A DNA stretch of 64,000 nt from Kovacikia minuta CCNUW1. Its GTDB lineage: Bacteria > Cyanobacteriota > Cyanobacteriia > Leptolyngbyales > Leptolyngbyaceae. The stretch is taken from the NCBI RefSeq assembly GCF_020091585.1, contig NZ_CP083582.1:5280536-5344535 (forward strand), in the 5' to 3' direction. Numbering within the stretch: position 1 is the first letter of the stretch; every line of letters begins with the position of its first letter. Position numbers and translations under genes: made by a program. The notes under the pieces are model-generated. The model was not told the origin of the DNA, searched no databases, and worked only from the letters and a program-made list of their open reading frames with translations. Shown here one piece after another: positions 35,703 to 46,200 of this stretch.

Positions 35703-37172
35703 ATGCGAGTTGCGATCGTCGGGGCAGGACTGGCAGGCATGGCAACGGCAGTAGAATTAGCCGATGCCGGACACGAAGTCGAAATTTTTGAATCGCGCCC
35801 GTTTGTAGGCGGCAAGGTGGGTAGCTGGGTAGATGCGGAGGGCAACCATGTGGAAATGGGGTTGCATGTCTTCTTTGGCTGCTATTACAACCTGTTTGAC
35901 TTGATGCAAAAAGTGGGAGCTTCTGAATCCCTACTGCTGAAAGAACATACCCACACCTTTGTTAACCGGGGTGGACGCACAGGAGCGTTGGATTTTCGGT
36001 TTATTACTGGAGCACCCTTTAATGGCTTAAAAGCGTTTTTCACGACTTCCCAGCTTTCAGCACAGGATAAGTTGCAAAATGCGATCGCCCTTGGGATCAG
36101 TCCTCTAGTGCGCGGTCTGGTGGACTTTGATGGCGCGATGAAAACGATTCGGGAATTGGACAATATTAGCTTTGCTGATTGGTTTCGTAAGCATGGGGGG
36201 TCTAACGGGAGCCTGAAGCGGATGTGGAATCCGATCGCCTATGCCCTTGGCTTCATTGATACTGAAAATATCTCTGCCCGCTGCATGCTGACCATCTTTC
36301 AGTTTTTTGCGGCTAAAACAGAAGCCTCTGTGCTGCGAATGCTGGCAGGTTCACCGGATGAGTATTTGCACAAACCGATCGTTCGGTATCTGGAAGCGAG
36401 AGGCGTGAAAATTCACACCCGTCGCCGCACCCGTCAAATTTTATTTGAGGAAGAAGAGAAAGCCACTCGTGTGACCGGATTAGTAATTGGCAAGGACGAC
36501 AGCGAGGAAACCATTACCGCTGATGCCTACGTTGCCGCTTGCGACATTCCGGGAATCCAGCGACTCTTGCCCCAGGAATGGCGGAAATGGAAGGAGTTCG
36601 ACAATATCTACAAGCTGGATGCGGTCCCCGTTGCCACGGTGCAACTTCGGTTTGATGGCTGGGTGACAGAACTGCACGATCCAGAGAAACGAAAACAACT
36701 TCAGCAGGCAGCAGGGTTAGACAATTTGTTATACACTCCCGATGCTGACTTCTCCTGCTTTGCCGATCTGGCACTTACCAGCCCCAAAGACTACTACCGG
36801 GAAGGGCAGGGTTCCCTGCTGCAACTGGTGCTGACACCGGGCGATCCCTTTATTCGGGAGAGCAATGAGGCGATCGCCCAGCATGTGCTGAAACAAGTTC
36901 ATGACCTCTTCCCCTCCTCCCGCGACCTCAACATGACCTGGTACAGCGTCGTCAAACTTGCCCAATCCCTCTACCGCGAAGCCCCCGGCATGGACCCCTT
37001 TCGTCCTGCTCAAAAAACTCCCATTTCTAATTTCTTCCTGGCGGGCAGCTACACCCAACAGGACTACATCGATAGCATGGAAGGAGCCACCATTTCCGGT
37101 AGACAGGCAGCCCAGGCAATTTTAGAGCCGACGGGGTATAAGGTGCAGGGGGTAGGGTTGTTTAAGTATTGA
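35703..37172 (+). CDS. crtQ: zeta-carotene desaturase (plant type)
   Basis: 489 aa from ATG 35703 ([19 protein letters not shown]); a GTG four codons upstream is open. It introduces double bases into zeta-carotene to give lycopene using FAD. The dinucleotide motif [20 protein letters not shown] is at residues 7-26. The body has [30 protein letters not shown] and [13 protein letters not shown]. The C-terminal [18 protein letters not shown] is the carotenoid-desaturase signature. It is the cyanobacterial/plant CrtQ/ZDS branch, not CrtI. Confidence 0.94.
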   Translation: MRVAIVGAGLAGMATAVELADAGHEVEIFESRPFVGGKVGSWVDAEGNHVEMGLHVFFGCYYNLFDLMQKVGASESLLLKEHTHTFVNRGGRTGALDFRFITGAPFNGLKAFFTTSQLSAQDKLQNAIALGISPLVRGLVDFDGAMKTIRELDNISFADWFRKHGGSNGSLKRMWNPIAYALGFIDTENISARCMLTIFQFFAAKTEASVLRMLAGSPDEYLHKPIVRYLEARGVKIHTRRRTRQILFEEEEKATRVTGLVIGKDDSEETITADAYVAACDIPGIQRLLPQEWRKWKEFDNIYKLDAVPVATVQLRFDGWVTELHDPEKRKQLQQAAGLDNLLYTPDADFSCFADLALTSPKDYYREGQGSLLQLVLTPGDPFIRESNEAIAQHVLKQVHDLFPSSRDLNMTWYSVVKLAQSLYREAPGMDPFRPAQKTPISNFFLAGSYTQQDYIDSMEGATISGRQAAQAILEPTGYKVQGVGLFKY

Positions 37173-37203
37173 AGAATGGGGAGTAGGGAGTGGGGAATGG
37201 GGA

Positions 37204-37570
37204 ATGGGGGCGATCGAGTCTTATCGAGATTTAACAGTTTGGCAGGAGAGTATGAGTCTAGCGGAAAGCTGCTATCGGATGACAAAAACATTTCCTAAAG
37301 AAGAAATTTATGGAATGACTGCACAAATCCGTCGAGCATCAGCATCAATTCCAGCCAATATTGCTGAAGGATATGGACGGGAATATCGGCAAGAGCACAT
37401 TCAGTCTTTACGAATTGCTCAAGGCTCTCTTAAAGAACTAGAAACCCACTCTTACTCTCACAACGAGTAGAATTGATCACTTCCGAAGGAGTAGATTCAG
37501 TTTTAAATAATGCGAATCCGTCGGCAAATTACTCCGCGCCCTAATTCGTTCCCTCCAACCCAAAACTTAA
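37204..37570 (+). pseudogene. four-helix-bundle (S23-type) protein, twice frameshifted
   Basis: From ATG 37204 the frame gives YRDLTVWQESMSLAESCY and ASIPANIAEGYGREYRQEH, the four-helix-bundle/23S-IVS protein signature, then breaks at TAG 37468. One base deletion near 37450 restores LLSQRVELITSEGVDS; a second near 37520 restores KLLRALIRSLQPKT, ending at TAA 37570. Together they rebuild the normal ~120-aa family. The start ATG lies in a GGGGAATG intergenic repeat. The role of the family is unknown; sequencing error is an alternative to decay. Confidence 0.75.
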
Positions 37571-37617
37571 ACTTTACCCCATTCCCTACTCCCTACTCCC
37601 TACTCCCCATTCCTCCC

Positions 37618-38067
37618 ATGTCCAACTGGCTAGAACATACCGTCCAAATTGAGATTGATGCTCCCATTGAGCTGGTTTGGGGTCTCTGGTCTGACCTGGA
37701 GCAGATGCCTAAGTGGATGAAGTGGATCGATTCAGTCACGGTTTTGGAGGATAATCCGGAGCTATCTCGCTGGAAACTGGCGTCGGGCGGGTTTGAGTTT
37801 ACCTGGCTATCCCGCATTTTGAAGGTGGTGGATAAGCAAATCATCCAATGGGAGTCGGTGGATGGGTTGCCCAATCGGGGGGCGATTCGGTTCTACGATC
37901 GCGGTGACGACGGCAGCATCGTCAAAATGACCGTATCCTACGCCATTCCCGGTTTAATCGGGCAGATCATGGATAACCTGTTCCTCGGTCGCGTTGTGGA
38001 ATCAACCTTGTTGGCTGACTTAGAACGGTTCCGGCAGTATGCGCTGAAGGCAAAAGCTCAAGGATAG
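37618..38067 (+). CDS. SRPBCC (START-like) family protein
   Basis: 149 aa from ATG 37618 (MSNWLEHTVQIEIDAPIE), placed directly after a CCCTACTCC repeat; a longer open frame from 37510 is an artefact of that repeat. The fold is the polyketide-cyclase/dehydrase type: VQIEIDAPIELVWGLWSDL, EQMPKWMKWIDSV, the Gly-rich region FTWLSRILKVVDK and the C-terminal helix VVESTLLADLERFRQ. Cyanobacterial members next to crtQ may bind a lipid or carotenoid precursor; inference from position. Confidence 0.85.
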   Translation: MSNWLEHTVQIEIDAPIELVWGLWSDLEQMPKWMKWIDSVTVLEDNPELSRWKLASGGFEFTWLSRILKVVDKQIIQWESVDGLPNRGAIRFYDRGDDGSIVKMTVSYAIPGLIGQIMDNLFLGRVVESTLLADLERFRQYALKAKAQG

Positions 38068-38089
38068 GAAAGTCCAATCGCTCTATCTT

Positions 38090-38557
38090 TTATAACCAAG
38101 AACCTGTCGTGCTCATGCCAGTAACAAATGCTGCACACAGGGATATCCAAAATTGAAGAACGGATAATGAAGCGACGAATGGGCGGTATTGCTTTGCGAT
38201 CCAAATTACGGTTATAGAAATAGGCAAATGCATTAGCAGCAAAATATTAACTACATTTATTACCCAAGAATGAGCAATGGAGTGAGAAGGATTTCTCCAG
38301 AAGATGCCACCCAAAGTAACTATACAGAGTGAAACGAAGAAAGGTATCAGACAAAGTGATTTCAGAAAATGTTGATTGACAAAGCTTTGTCTTGTGATTT
38401 TTCTAACTTTATTCTTTTGAATATGCCAGAGGTACAAACATAGGGCAAACAGGGGCAGTGTGACGAACCATACTGCCACCATAATTGCAACAGTGAGAAT
38501 GCCAACCGCAAAGATATTGCCAAGGCTTTCAGAAATATTTGAAAGTATGGCAAACAT
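38090..38557 (-). CDS. small integral membrane protein (155 aa), unknown
   Basis: Four hydrophobic segments: ~17-44 (VGILTVAIMVAVWFVTLPLF), ~68-86 (LCLIPFFVSLCIVTLGGIF), ~97-117 (VVNILLLMHLPISITVIWI) and ~130-147 (VLQFWISLCAAFVTGM). A basic loop lies between helices 1 and 2 (HIQKNKVRKITRQ). AT-rich relative to neighbours and without HIP1 sites. I do not recognise the family. Confidence 0.6.
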   Translation of the reverse strand: MFAILSNISESLGNIFAVGILTVAIMVAVWFVTLPLFALCLYLWHIQKNKVRKITRQSFVNQHFLKSLCLIPFFVSLCIVTLGGIFWRNPSHSIAHSWVINVVNILLLMHLPISITVIWIAKQYRPFVASLSVLQFWISLCAAFVTGMSTTGSWL

Positions 38558-38595
38558 GAGTTTTATTTACTCGACTGTCTGTTTGAACTCTGTAA

Positions 38596-39436
38596 TTACA
38601 TCACATCGCGGTTTTTTGTTCGCACTCGCTCGTAGAAGCCTTCCATTGTTTCAATGAACGAGTGATCCTTGTTCCAGAAAGGGGGAAAGTCGCCCTGTTT
38701 TTTAATCAGGATGGCGGGGAGGGCATTTTGAGCCGGGAGATCGATCGTTTGCGGTAATCGTTTTGCGCCACTCCAGAACTGTTTGAGATCGACGGGAACC
38801 TGACTGGAATCTGTTTTTGGGCGAGTGTAATAGCTCTCGGATTTGACGGGAGCCAGATCGGATTGGTTCAGTTCAGCGGAAAGGATTTCTCCCAGGGGTG
38901 ATTTTCGCAATTCGGCTTGCAGGTCTTGCTTCGAGATGCCTCGCAACTGAAACAGCAGAAACGGATCGGTGTCGAGTTCGCTGGCAACGCGGTAGCAGAG
39001 TCCGGCAATGTGCTTACAGGGGTTGCTGCGAATCGGGACAGGAGCAACTGGTTTTGAAGTCAGCCCGACTGGCGGGCAGCAGGTGTAAATTCAGCTTTGA
39101 CAATTCCTCTTCCACATTGCTGGGAATCTCGCCCAGCAGCAGCTTGGAAACGAAACTGGCTTTGGCGGAAAGACGGGCGATCGCCTTCGCCCAGCCATCG
39201 GGTGGAATCGGCTTCACCTCAATCACCGTCTTGTACTTCGGTTCCTTATACACCCCAAAATAAGGATTGACCGACCCCCGCACCGTCGCTTCAATCTTGC
39301 CTTTGGTAATTTTGAATTCCAAAATCTTGCCGCCACTGGCGTAGGAGCGTCCTCGGCTCAGCCGACCAGAATCGGTAAAGGATTCCAGCGATTCAATCCA
39401 GCGCTGCCCCCACCAGGTGCGACTGAACTTTGCCAT
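38596..39436 (-). pseudogene. SWIM zinc finger protein, single frameshift
   Basis: The N-terminal part (39436-39014) has MAKFSRTWWGQRWIESLE, typical for cyanobacterial SWIM proteins, and ends TSCSCPDSQQPL. One extra base near 39022 shifts it; dropping it gives CSCPDS-NPCKHIAGLCYRV, the full CxC...CxH SWIM motif, continuing into RGISKQDLQAELRKSP and to the stop at 38596. So one base makes the difference between a ~280-aa gene and two fragments. It could be a real loss or a read error. Confidence 0.8.
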
Positions 39437-39473
39437 AAGTTGCTCCAGGGTTCGGTGATGATTCTATATTAGG

Positions 39474-39640
39474 GCAGGAGGCAGAGGGAAGGATGAGGGA
39501 TGAGAACGGAGGACGGAGGACGGAGGACGGAGGATGAATGACTAATGACCCATTACCCAACTCAAAACTTAGACCTTAAAACTCAAAACTCCTATTCCCT
39601 ACACCCCACACCCTACACCCCTCACCCTACACCCCACTCC
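39474..39640. repeat. mixed low-complexity tandem repeats
   Basis: Successive blocks of GGACGGA (39508-39530), AAACTTAGACCTTAAAACTC and ACACCCTACACCCC. These are the same units that occur inside gltB (13413-13450) and in other gaps. Confidence 0.8.
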
Positions 39641-39646
39641 CTACCT

Positions 39647-40405
39647 CTACTGAGCCGCCTTTTCCTTCAGCACATTAATGTAGCGATCGATCGCATGATC
39701 CTTAAACCGTTGGGATAGAAAATTCCAGCTGAAGCGCTGACCAATCCGAATTTCCTTGTCTACTGCACGGTATCCCTGCCACCAACGGGGTAACTCTGGC
39801 ACAATGTCCATGCCATGCACAAAGCGGTAGCTATTCGGAACCCGTTCGTTAAAGGATGTCCGAAATCCGTCGTTGCCAACTTTTGGCGCACCAAAGGTAA
39901 AGGCTTCAACGGACGCTTTCTTGCCAAAGTTGTACTGCACATCCACCGCACAGAGGGTCGCCAGCGCTCCTCCTAAGCTGTGTCCAGTTGCGACAACGCT
40001 GGAAACTTCATGCGTTCTGATGTATTCGTGAATCTGGTCGCGGACAGAAAAGTAAGCTTTAACAAAACCCCGGTGCATCAGCGCTCCTGAGCTGCTTTCC
40101 CCAGCATAGGGATAGACCTTTTCCTGGTCAGAGACAATTTCTTCCCGAATCACTTGCCGGTCAAATTTGACCTGTTCCTGGATTGTATCGAAGTCAGTTT
40201 CCCAGTCAAACTGGGATTCACTGCCCCGAAATACGATCGTGATTCCATTCCCCTCTGAGAGAATGGCACATTGGGTATCGGTACTTGCCTGGGTAATCAG
40301 GTTTGGTTTTGCAACCAATCCGCCAAAGGTAATGGTCGAAAAGTTTTGATAAATTTCTTGAGAGTAAATTGCGTATCTTACTGCTCTTGAGTAGTCAACT
40401 GCCAT
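39647..40405 (-). CDS. class 3 lipase family protein
   Basis: 252 aa. The fungal-type alpha/beta hydrolase (lipase_3): oxyanion segment IVFRGSESQFDWETDF near residue 53, nucleophile elbow VVATGHSLGGALATL near 142, then FTFGAPKVGNDGFRTSF and the catalytic Asp in VHGMDIVPELPRWW near 200. No signal peptide is visible. Such cyanobacterial lipases act on acyl lipids or esters; the substrate is not known. Confidence 0.9.
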   Translation of the reverse strand: MAVDYSRAVRYAIYSQEIYQNFSTITFGGLVAKPNLITQASTDTQCAILSEGNGITIVFRGSESQFDWETDFDTIQEQVKFDRQVIREEIVSDQEKVYPYAGESSSGALMHRGFVKAYFSVRDQIHEYIRTHEVSSVVATGHSLGGALATLCAVDVQYNFGKKASVEAFTFGAPKVGNDGFRTSFNERVPNSYRFVHGMDIVPELPRWWQGYRAVDKEIRIGQRFSWNFLSQRFKDHAIDRYINVLKEKAAQ

Positions 40406-40489
40406 ACTTCTTCCCTCTAGAAAAAGTTTTGATCAGTCAAAGCTACCAAAGAAATCAGGCTGTTTCCGGCAATCGTAACAGTTTTCAAT

Positions 40490-40610
40490 TGGGAAGGTTG
40501 ATTGATAATTGGGAATAGGGAGTGGGGGTAGGGAATGGGGAGTGGGGAACTAATACCTGACACCTATCACCTGACACCTATCACCTAACACCTAACACTT
40601 GCTACAACCT
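40490..40610. repeat. GGGAATAGGGAGTGG and CACCTAACACCTA tandem repeats
   Basis: Two blocks of purine-rich and CACCTGA/CACCTAA units fill the gap in front of the family-4 glycosyltransferase. A ribosome site is not obvious; the last unit abuts the ATG at 40611. Confidence 0.75.
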
Positions 40611-42287
40611 ATGAGTACGACAGCGGCAGTTTTCTACAAGGGGGATGCTTACCATACGGGTGGTCGGCAATTGTTGGGACGCCAGGTTGCAGGGGAAGGA
40701 TTTTTGAAAGGACTGATTCAGCACGGAACATCTGAATCTGTTTACTGTTTTACGCAAACTCATGCGGAGTTCAGCCAATTTTGCGATCGCGTCAAGCCCT
40801 GGGTTGGGCAACCTCGCCAGCTCCAGTGGATATCTGCTGACAATCCACCCCAACTTTCTTTGCCCGGTGCCATTTTTCGCCCGGATTCGGTGATTTCTTC
40901 TCTCCTGTGGGAACGCCGCTTTTTTGACCAGCACGCCTATAGCATTTGCGGAATTACCCACTCGATCGCCAGCAAGGAAGCGTTAGAAGATCTGGGAAAA
41001 CTGTTGCTTGCCCCAGTCCAACCCTGGGATGCGCTGGTTTGTCCTTCCATTGCAGTAAAGACCGTCGTTGAGCGGTTGTGGGATAGCTGGAGTGAGTATC
41101 TGGCGCAACGTACCGGAGGGAAACCCGATCGGCTGATTCAATTGCCAGTCATTCCACTGGGTGTAGATTGTGCCACCTTTCCCCAGGGTACCGCAGCGAT
41201 TGCCACTCGCCATTCCCTGCGACAAAAGTGGGGGATCGGGGAACAGGACATCGTTGTGCTCTATATGGGACGGTTGAGCTTGAGTACAAAAGCGCATCCG
41301 GTTCCCATGTGCATGGCGTTAGAGCGAGCACAGCGGGAAACAGGCGCAACGGTTCATCTACTGCTGGTCGGTTGGTTTGAGTCAGACATGGAATCGATCG
41401 GGTTTCAAGAGAGTGTGCAGCTCTTTTGTCCTTCTGTAAACACCTTGTGTCTGGATGGGCGATCGCCCGAAAACCGCACCACCGTCTGGGCTGCCGCCGA
41501 CATCTTCATTTCCCTGGCAGACAACCTCCAGGAAACCTTTGGACTCACGCCAAGTGAGGCGATGGCATCCGGGCTTCCGGTAGTCGTTGCCGATTGGAAT
41601 GGTTACCAGACTTCCGTGCGCCACGAAGTAGATGGGTTTCGCATCCCCACCCTGCTCCCACCCAGCGGAGCAGGTCTGGATCTGGCTCTGGAACACCTCA
41701 ACGATCGCCTGGGTTACGGTGCCTTTGTTGCTCAAGTCGCAATGACAACCGCTGTGGATATCGATGCCTGCACCCAGGCACTCATTCACCTGATTCAAGA
41801 TAGCGACCTGCGCCAGCGCATGGGCGCAAGCGGACGGCAGCGGGCAGAACAGGTGTTTGACTGGAAGGTGGTAATCGCTGCCCACGAAACTCTGTGGCAA
41901 GACCTGGCAGAAATTCGCGCTACTGCATCTGCGTCGGTGCCTGTGCAGGCGGGAATGTCTCCCTATCCGCTCGGTGATGACCCATTTCATTTGTTTTCCC
42001 ACTATCCCACTGCCACGCTGACCGCCGAACAGATGGTGCACCTGGGTGAAATGGCATCCACGGAGACGTTAAATTTACTGCAACGGTTTGGGGTAACCAA
42101 TGTCGGAGCAGAACGGAGAGTTTCACCGGAAACCATTGCGGCAATGGTGCAAACGATCGCCCAACAGGGTCCCCAATCCGTTGGTACCCTGTTTCAGCAG
42201 TATGGGGGCGATCGACCCCTGGTTCTGTTGCAAACGATCGGTTATTTGCTTAAGTTTGACGTATTGCGACTGGGGCACAATGGGTAG
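40611..42287 (+). CDS. family 4 glycosyltransferase
   Basis: 558 aa from ATG 40611 (MSTTAAVFYKGDAYHTGGRQ). It has a GT-B fold: acceptor-binding N-terminal half and the glycosyl_transf_1 domain ~200-440, with DIVVLYMGRLSLSTKAHP and SLADNLQETFGLTPSEAMASG, the E-x7-E catalytic region, followed by PVVVADWNGYQTSV. The last ~100 residues are an extra helical domain, with REMMHLGEMAS-like (here TAEQMVHLGEMAS) and AMVQTIAQQGPQS, not typical for short GT4s. Sugar donor and acceptor are unknown. Confidence 0.88.
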   Translation: MSTTAAVFYKGDAYHTGGRQLLGRQVAGEGFLKGLIQHGTSESVYCFTQTHAEFSQFCDRVKPWVGQPRQLQWISADNPPQLSLPGAIFRPDSVISSLLWERRFFDQHAYSICGITHSIASKEALEDLGKLLLAPVQPWDALVCPSIAVKTVVERLWDSWSEYLAQRTGGKPDRLIQLPVIPLGVDCATFPQGTAAIATRHSLRQKWGIGEQDIVVLYMGRLSLSTKAHPVPMCMALERAQRETGATVHLLLVGWFESDMESIGFQESVQLFCPSVNTLCLDGRSPENRTTVWAAADIFISLADNLQETFGLTPSEAMASGLPVVVADWNGYQTSVRHEVDGFRIPTLLPPSGAGLDLALEHLNDRLGYGAFVAQVAMTTAVDIDACTQALIHLIQDSDLRQRMGASGRQRAEQVFDWKVVIAAHETLWQDLAEIRATASASVPVQAGMSPYPLGDDPFHLFSHYPTATLTAEQMVHLGEMASTETLNLLQRFGVTNVGAERRVSPETIAAMVQTIAQQGPQSVGTLFQQYGGDRPLVLLQTIGYLLKFDVLRLGHNG

Positions 42288-42300
42288 TTGTTACTGACTA

Positions 42301-42354
42301 TTTCTTCCCTGCCACCTGCCACCTGCCACCTGCCACCTACCACCTGTGACAACC
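42301..42354. repeat. CACCTGC tandem repeat
   Basis: Five to six units of CCACCTG(C) directly before the DUF3124 gene. Confidence 0.85.
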
Positions 42355-42355
42355 A

Positions 42356-42904
42356 ATGCGGCGACTATGGTTATCTCGAAATCTGGGGGCGATCGCACTG
42401 ATTGCCCTTGCAGCTTGTACTCCCCAAGCGACCTCTCAAAATGCACAGACTGATAGCCATGAAAATGGTGTTGGACTTAAACAAGTCACCTTAAACAAGT
42501 CCGCAATCAAACAAGGTCAAACGGTTTATGTTCCGGTTTATTCCTATATTTATCACTACAACAATCAGCGGCATGTCATTAATTTGGCCGTCACGCTCAG
42601 TGTTCGCAATACCGACTTAAAAAATCCCATCATTATCACCGCGGTACGGTACTACGACAATGATGGGAAACTCATCAAACAATATTTAGAAAAGCCTGTA
42701 GAACTCGCTCCCCTCGCTTCAACCAGCTTCTTTATTGAAACCAACGATACCAGGGGCGGTCTCGGTGCCAACTTTATTGTAGATTGGGTCGCCGAAACCG
42801 TTGTGACCGAGCCTGTGATCGAAGCAGTCATGATTGGGACAGCTTCAACCCAGGGGATTTCTTTCGTAAGTGGTGGGCGGGTGATTCAACGATTCAAAAA
42901 GTAG
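42356..42904 (+). CDS. DUF3124 lipoprotein
   Basis: 182 aa. Lipoprotein signal with LIALAACTPQ (Cys near residue 21). DUF3124 core: TVYVPVYSYIYHYNNQRH near 63, VTLSVRNTDLKNPIIITAV and ELAPLASTSFFIETNDTRGG. The family is a beta-rich extracytoplasmic domain without known role. It starts 1 bp after a CACCTGC repeat. Two family A elements lie directly downstream. Confidence 0.9.
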   Translation: MRRLWLSRNLGAIALIALAACTPQATSQNAQTDSHENGVGLKQVTLNKSAIKQGQTVYVPVYSYIYHYNNQRHVINLAVTLSVRNTDLKNPIIITAVRYYDNDGKLIKQYLEKPVELAPLASTSFFIETNDTRGGLGANFIVDWVAETVVTEPVIEAVMIGTASTQGISFVSGGRVIQRFKK

Positions 42905-42917
42905 AGATAGCACTCCT

Positions 42918-43018
42918 ATAGCAGTCCTAAATCAGTTGTGAGAGTGAGATCCCCGACTTTTCCAAAAAAAGTCGGGGATCTGAGGGACTGATTCTTATAG
43001 CTCAAATAGGATCGCTAT
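42918..43018. repeat. family A MITE-like element, copy 3
   Basis: Ends ATAGCAGTCCTAAATCAG and AATAGGATCGCTAT. The core is a different hairpin from copies 1 and 2: GAGATCCCCGACTTTT and AAAAGTCGGGGATCT around CCAAA (about 42944-42981). Confidence 0.8.
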
Positions 43019-43036
43019 ATTTGAATTGAGACTGCT

Positions 43037-43139
43037 GTATCGTGATCCAAAATTATTTGTGAGCACGAGATCCCCGGAATCTCCAAAGATTCCGGGGATC
43101 TGAATGTCTGAATGTTTAGAGCCTATTTTGGATTGCTAT
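43037..43139. repeat. family A MITE-like element, copy 4
   Basis: Ends GTATCGTGATCCAAAAT and ATTTTGGATTGCTATC. The core hairpin is CGAGATCCCCGGAAT/ATTCCGGGGATCTG. It is in tandem with copy 3, 18 bp apart. Confidence 0.75.
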
Positions 43140-43267
43140 CGCGAATATGTAAAGATACTTACGTTCGTGTGATTATTTCAGGCATTCGCTTTGACAATGT
43201 TCTCTGAGATTGGTTGGGCAGTTGCAAGAAGTGGGACAGGCAGACGATCGCCACAAGAGGTTTGCTG

Positions 43268-46200
43268 ATGCAGAAGTACTGGCTGAATCGATGGGTGCAG
43301 TGGGGTTTGATGGGGCTATTGGCAGAGGGAGGGGCGATCGCGCTTCCATCCCTTACAGTTGCTCAGGTTTCCAATATTGTCCCTGACAATACCTTGTTGA
43401 CGCCGCAGGCGGATGAACGGTCTGTCGTGATTCAAAATTTTCAGGGATTCCCGGCTGAGGTGATTGTGGGTGGGGCACGCCGGGGGGCTAACCTGTTTCA
43501 CAGTTTTCGAGAATTCAATGTCGCTGTTGGGCGGGGGGCTTACTTTGGTAACCTCGATAGCGCCCTGCAAACGATTCTGGCTCGCGTTACGGGAAGCAAT
43601 CGCTCCGAAATTTTAGGCACTTTGGGAATTCTCAATGCGGCAGGGGTAACCTCTCGCCCCAACTTGTTTTTGATCAATCCCCACGGGATTATCTTTGGCC
43701 CTAATGCCAGCCTGGATGTGGAAGGATCGTTTGTAGCAACCACTGCCAATGCGATCCAGTTTGGCGATCGTGGCAATTTCAGTGCTTCTGTACCGGAGTC
43801 TCCCGCTCCCCTGCTGACGGTTACTCCCTCTGCCTTTCTGTTCAATCAATTCGTGCAACAGGGTGGAAATGCGATCGAAAGCCGAGCCTTGCTGGAAGTT
43901 CCCGATGGGCAAAGTTTGCTATTGCTGGGCGGCAACATCGCTCCCACCCCAGCCGCGACCGGAAATATTCTTCTGGAGGGCAATGGGATTTTGGGAACAA
44001 CCGGACTAGCTGCATCGGGTGGACGGGTAGAAGTGGGCAGCGTTGGCAGTGCAGGGGCGATCGAACTCACCAGCAATGACAACCAACTGAGTTTCCAAAT
44101 TGCAGACACAACCCCACGGGCAGACATTTCCCTAACCAATGCTGCGCTGATTAATGTGGGAGCTAGTCGTGGTGGTGGTGATGTGGTGTTGGATGGGCGC
44201 AACATCACCCTGACCGAAGGGAGCCTGATTGGAGCCGGAATTTTACGGGGTGGCAACTCTGCCGATAGCCGCGCTGGAGACATTCGCATTAACGCAACGG
44301 GCAACCTGGGACTGGAAGATGGGAGTGTGATCACCAACCAGGTAACACGAAATGCTGTGGGTCAGGGGGGAAATGTGACTGTCATCGCCACTAATCTGTT
44401 TGTACGAGATGGTTCCCAACTTACGGCAAGCATCTTTGGAAAGGGTAGAGCGGGCAATCTGATGATTACCGTACACGATACCGCTTCCTTTGATGGTCAA
44501 AACCGAGATGAGACGGCTGCCAGTGGAGCCGGGAGCAGCGTGAATCGGGACGCGGTAGGTGATGGGGGTAACTTCAGTCTGACGACAGGGAATCTTTTTC
44601 TCACTAATGGGGCACAACTCAGTGCCAAGACCGCTGGGCAGGGCAGAGCGGGTAACTTAACGATTACTGTACGCGGTACCGCTTCCTTTGATGGTCAAAA
44701 CCAACATGGGACAGCGTCCAGTGGAGCCTTCAGCCGTGTGGAACCGGGCGCGGTAGGTGATGGGGGCAACTTCAGTCTGACGGCAGGGAACCTCTTTGTC
44801 ACCAACGGGGCACAACTCAATGCAAGCACGTTTGGGCGGGGTAGCGCGGGTAACTTGACGATTACCGCGCACGACACCGCTTCCTTTGATGGAACTGACC
44901 GAGATGGGACAGCATCTAGTGGAATCTTCAGCCGTGTGAATCCTGATGCAGTAGGCAATGGGGGAGATCTGAGTTTGACAGCAGAAAATCTCTTCGTCAC
45001 CAATGGAGCGCAACTTAGTACCGGCACCTCTGGGCGGGGTAGCGCAGGTAACCTGACGATTACCATCCACAATACCGCTTCCTTTGATGGAGAAAGTCAG
45101 GATAGGACAGTTTCCAGTGGAGCTAATAGCGGCGTAAATCCCGGTGCAGTAGGCGATGGAGGAGATCTGAGCCTGACAGCAGAAAATCTCTTCGTCACCA
45201 ATGGAGCGCAACTCAGTACCAGCACCTCTGGGCGAGGCAGAGCAGGCAACCTGACGATTACCATCTACAATACCGCTTCCTTTGATGGGGAAAGCCAGGA
45301 TAGGACAGTTTCCGGAGCTAATAGCGGTGTGAATCTCCGTGCGGTAGGCGATGGGGGAGATCTGAGTCTGACGGCAGGAGATCTCTTCGTCACCAATGGA
45401 GCACAACTCGTTACGGGCACCTTTGGGTGGGGCAGGGCGGGCAACCTGACGATTACGGTGCGCGATACCGCTGTCTTTGATGGAATCGACCGGGATGGGA
45501 CGGCTTCCAGTGGAGCCTTCAGCAGTGTGGAGTTGGGAGCGGTAGGCGATGGAGGGGATCTGAGCTTGACAGCCGGGAATCTCTTCGTCACCAATGAGGC
45601 ACAACTCAGTGCCAGCAGCTTTGGTCAGGGTAGAGCGGGTAACCTGCTCGTTCACGTCCGTGATACCCTTCAGGCGGACAACGGAACGTTTTCAACGATC
45701 GCACTTCAATCTTCAGGGGGTGCGATCGCGCTTACAGCCAAAACCATTCGGCTATTGGGGGATAGTGACATTACCACGTCGGTTTTCAGCGGGGTGGGTG
45801 GGGGTGGCAATATTACCTTGACCGCAGATTCCATTATTGCGTTGGGAGATAGTGACATCCTGGCATTCGCACAGGATGGTGTAGGAGGCAATATCACCCT
45901 CAACACCCCTGCCTTCTTCGGTCAAAACTATCGTCCTGCTCCCTTTGGCACCGACCCGCGTACCCTCGACGGCAACAACCGCGTAGACATCAACGCCAGC
46001 GGCACCGTTTCAGGCATCATCACCCTGCCTGATGTTTCCTTGATCCAAAACAGCCTTACCCAACTATCGCAAACAGTGATTGATACGAATGCTCTGCTTG
46101 CCAGTAGTTGTATCGATCGCACCCATCAACCCACAGGCAGCTTCTACATCACAGGTTCCGGCGGCTTACCCCTGCGCCCCGGTGATGCACCCACCTCGTC

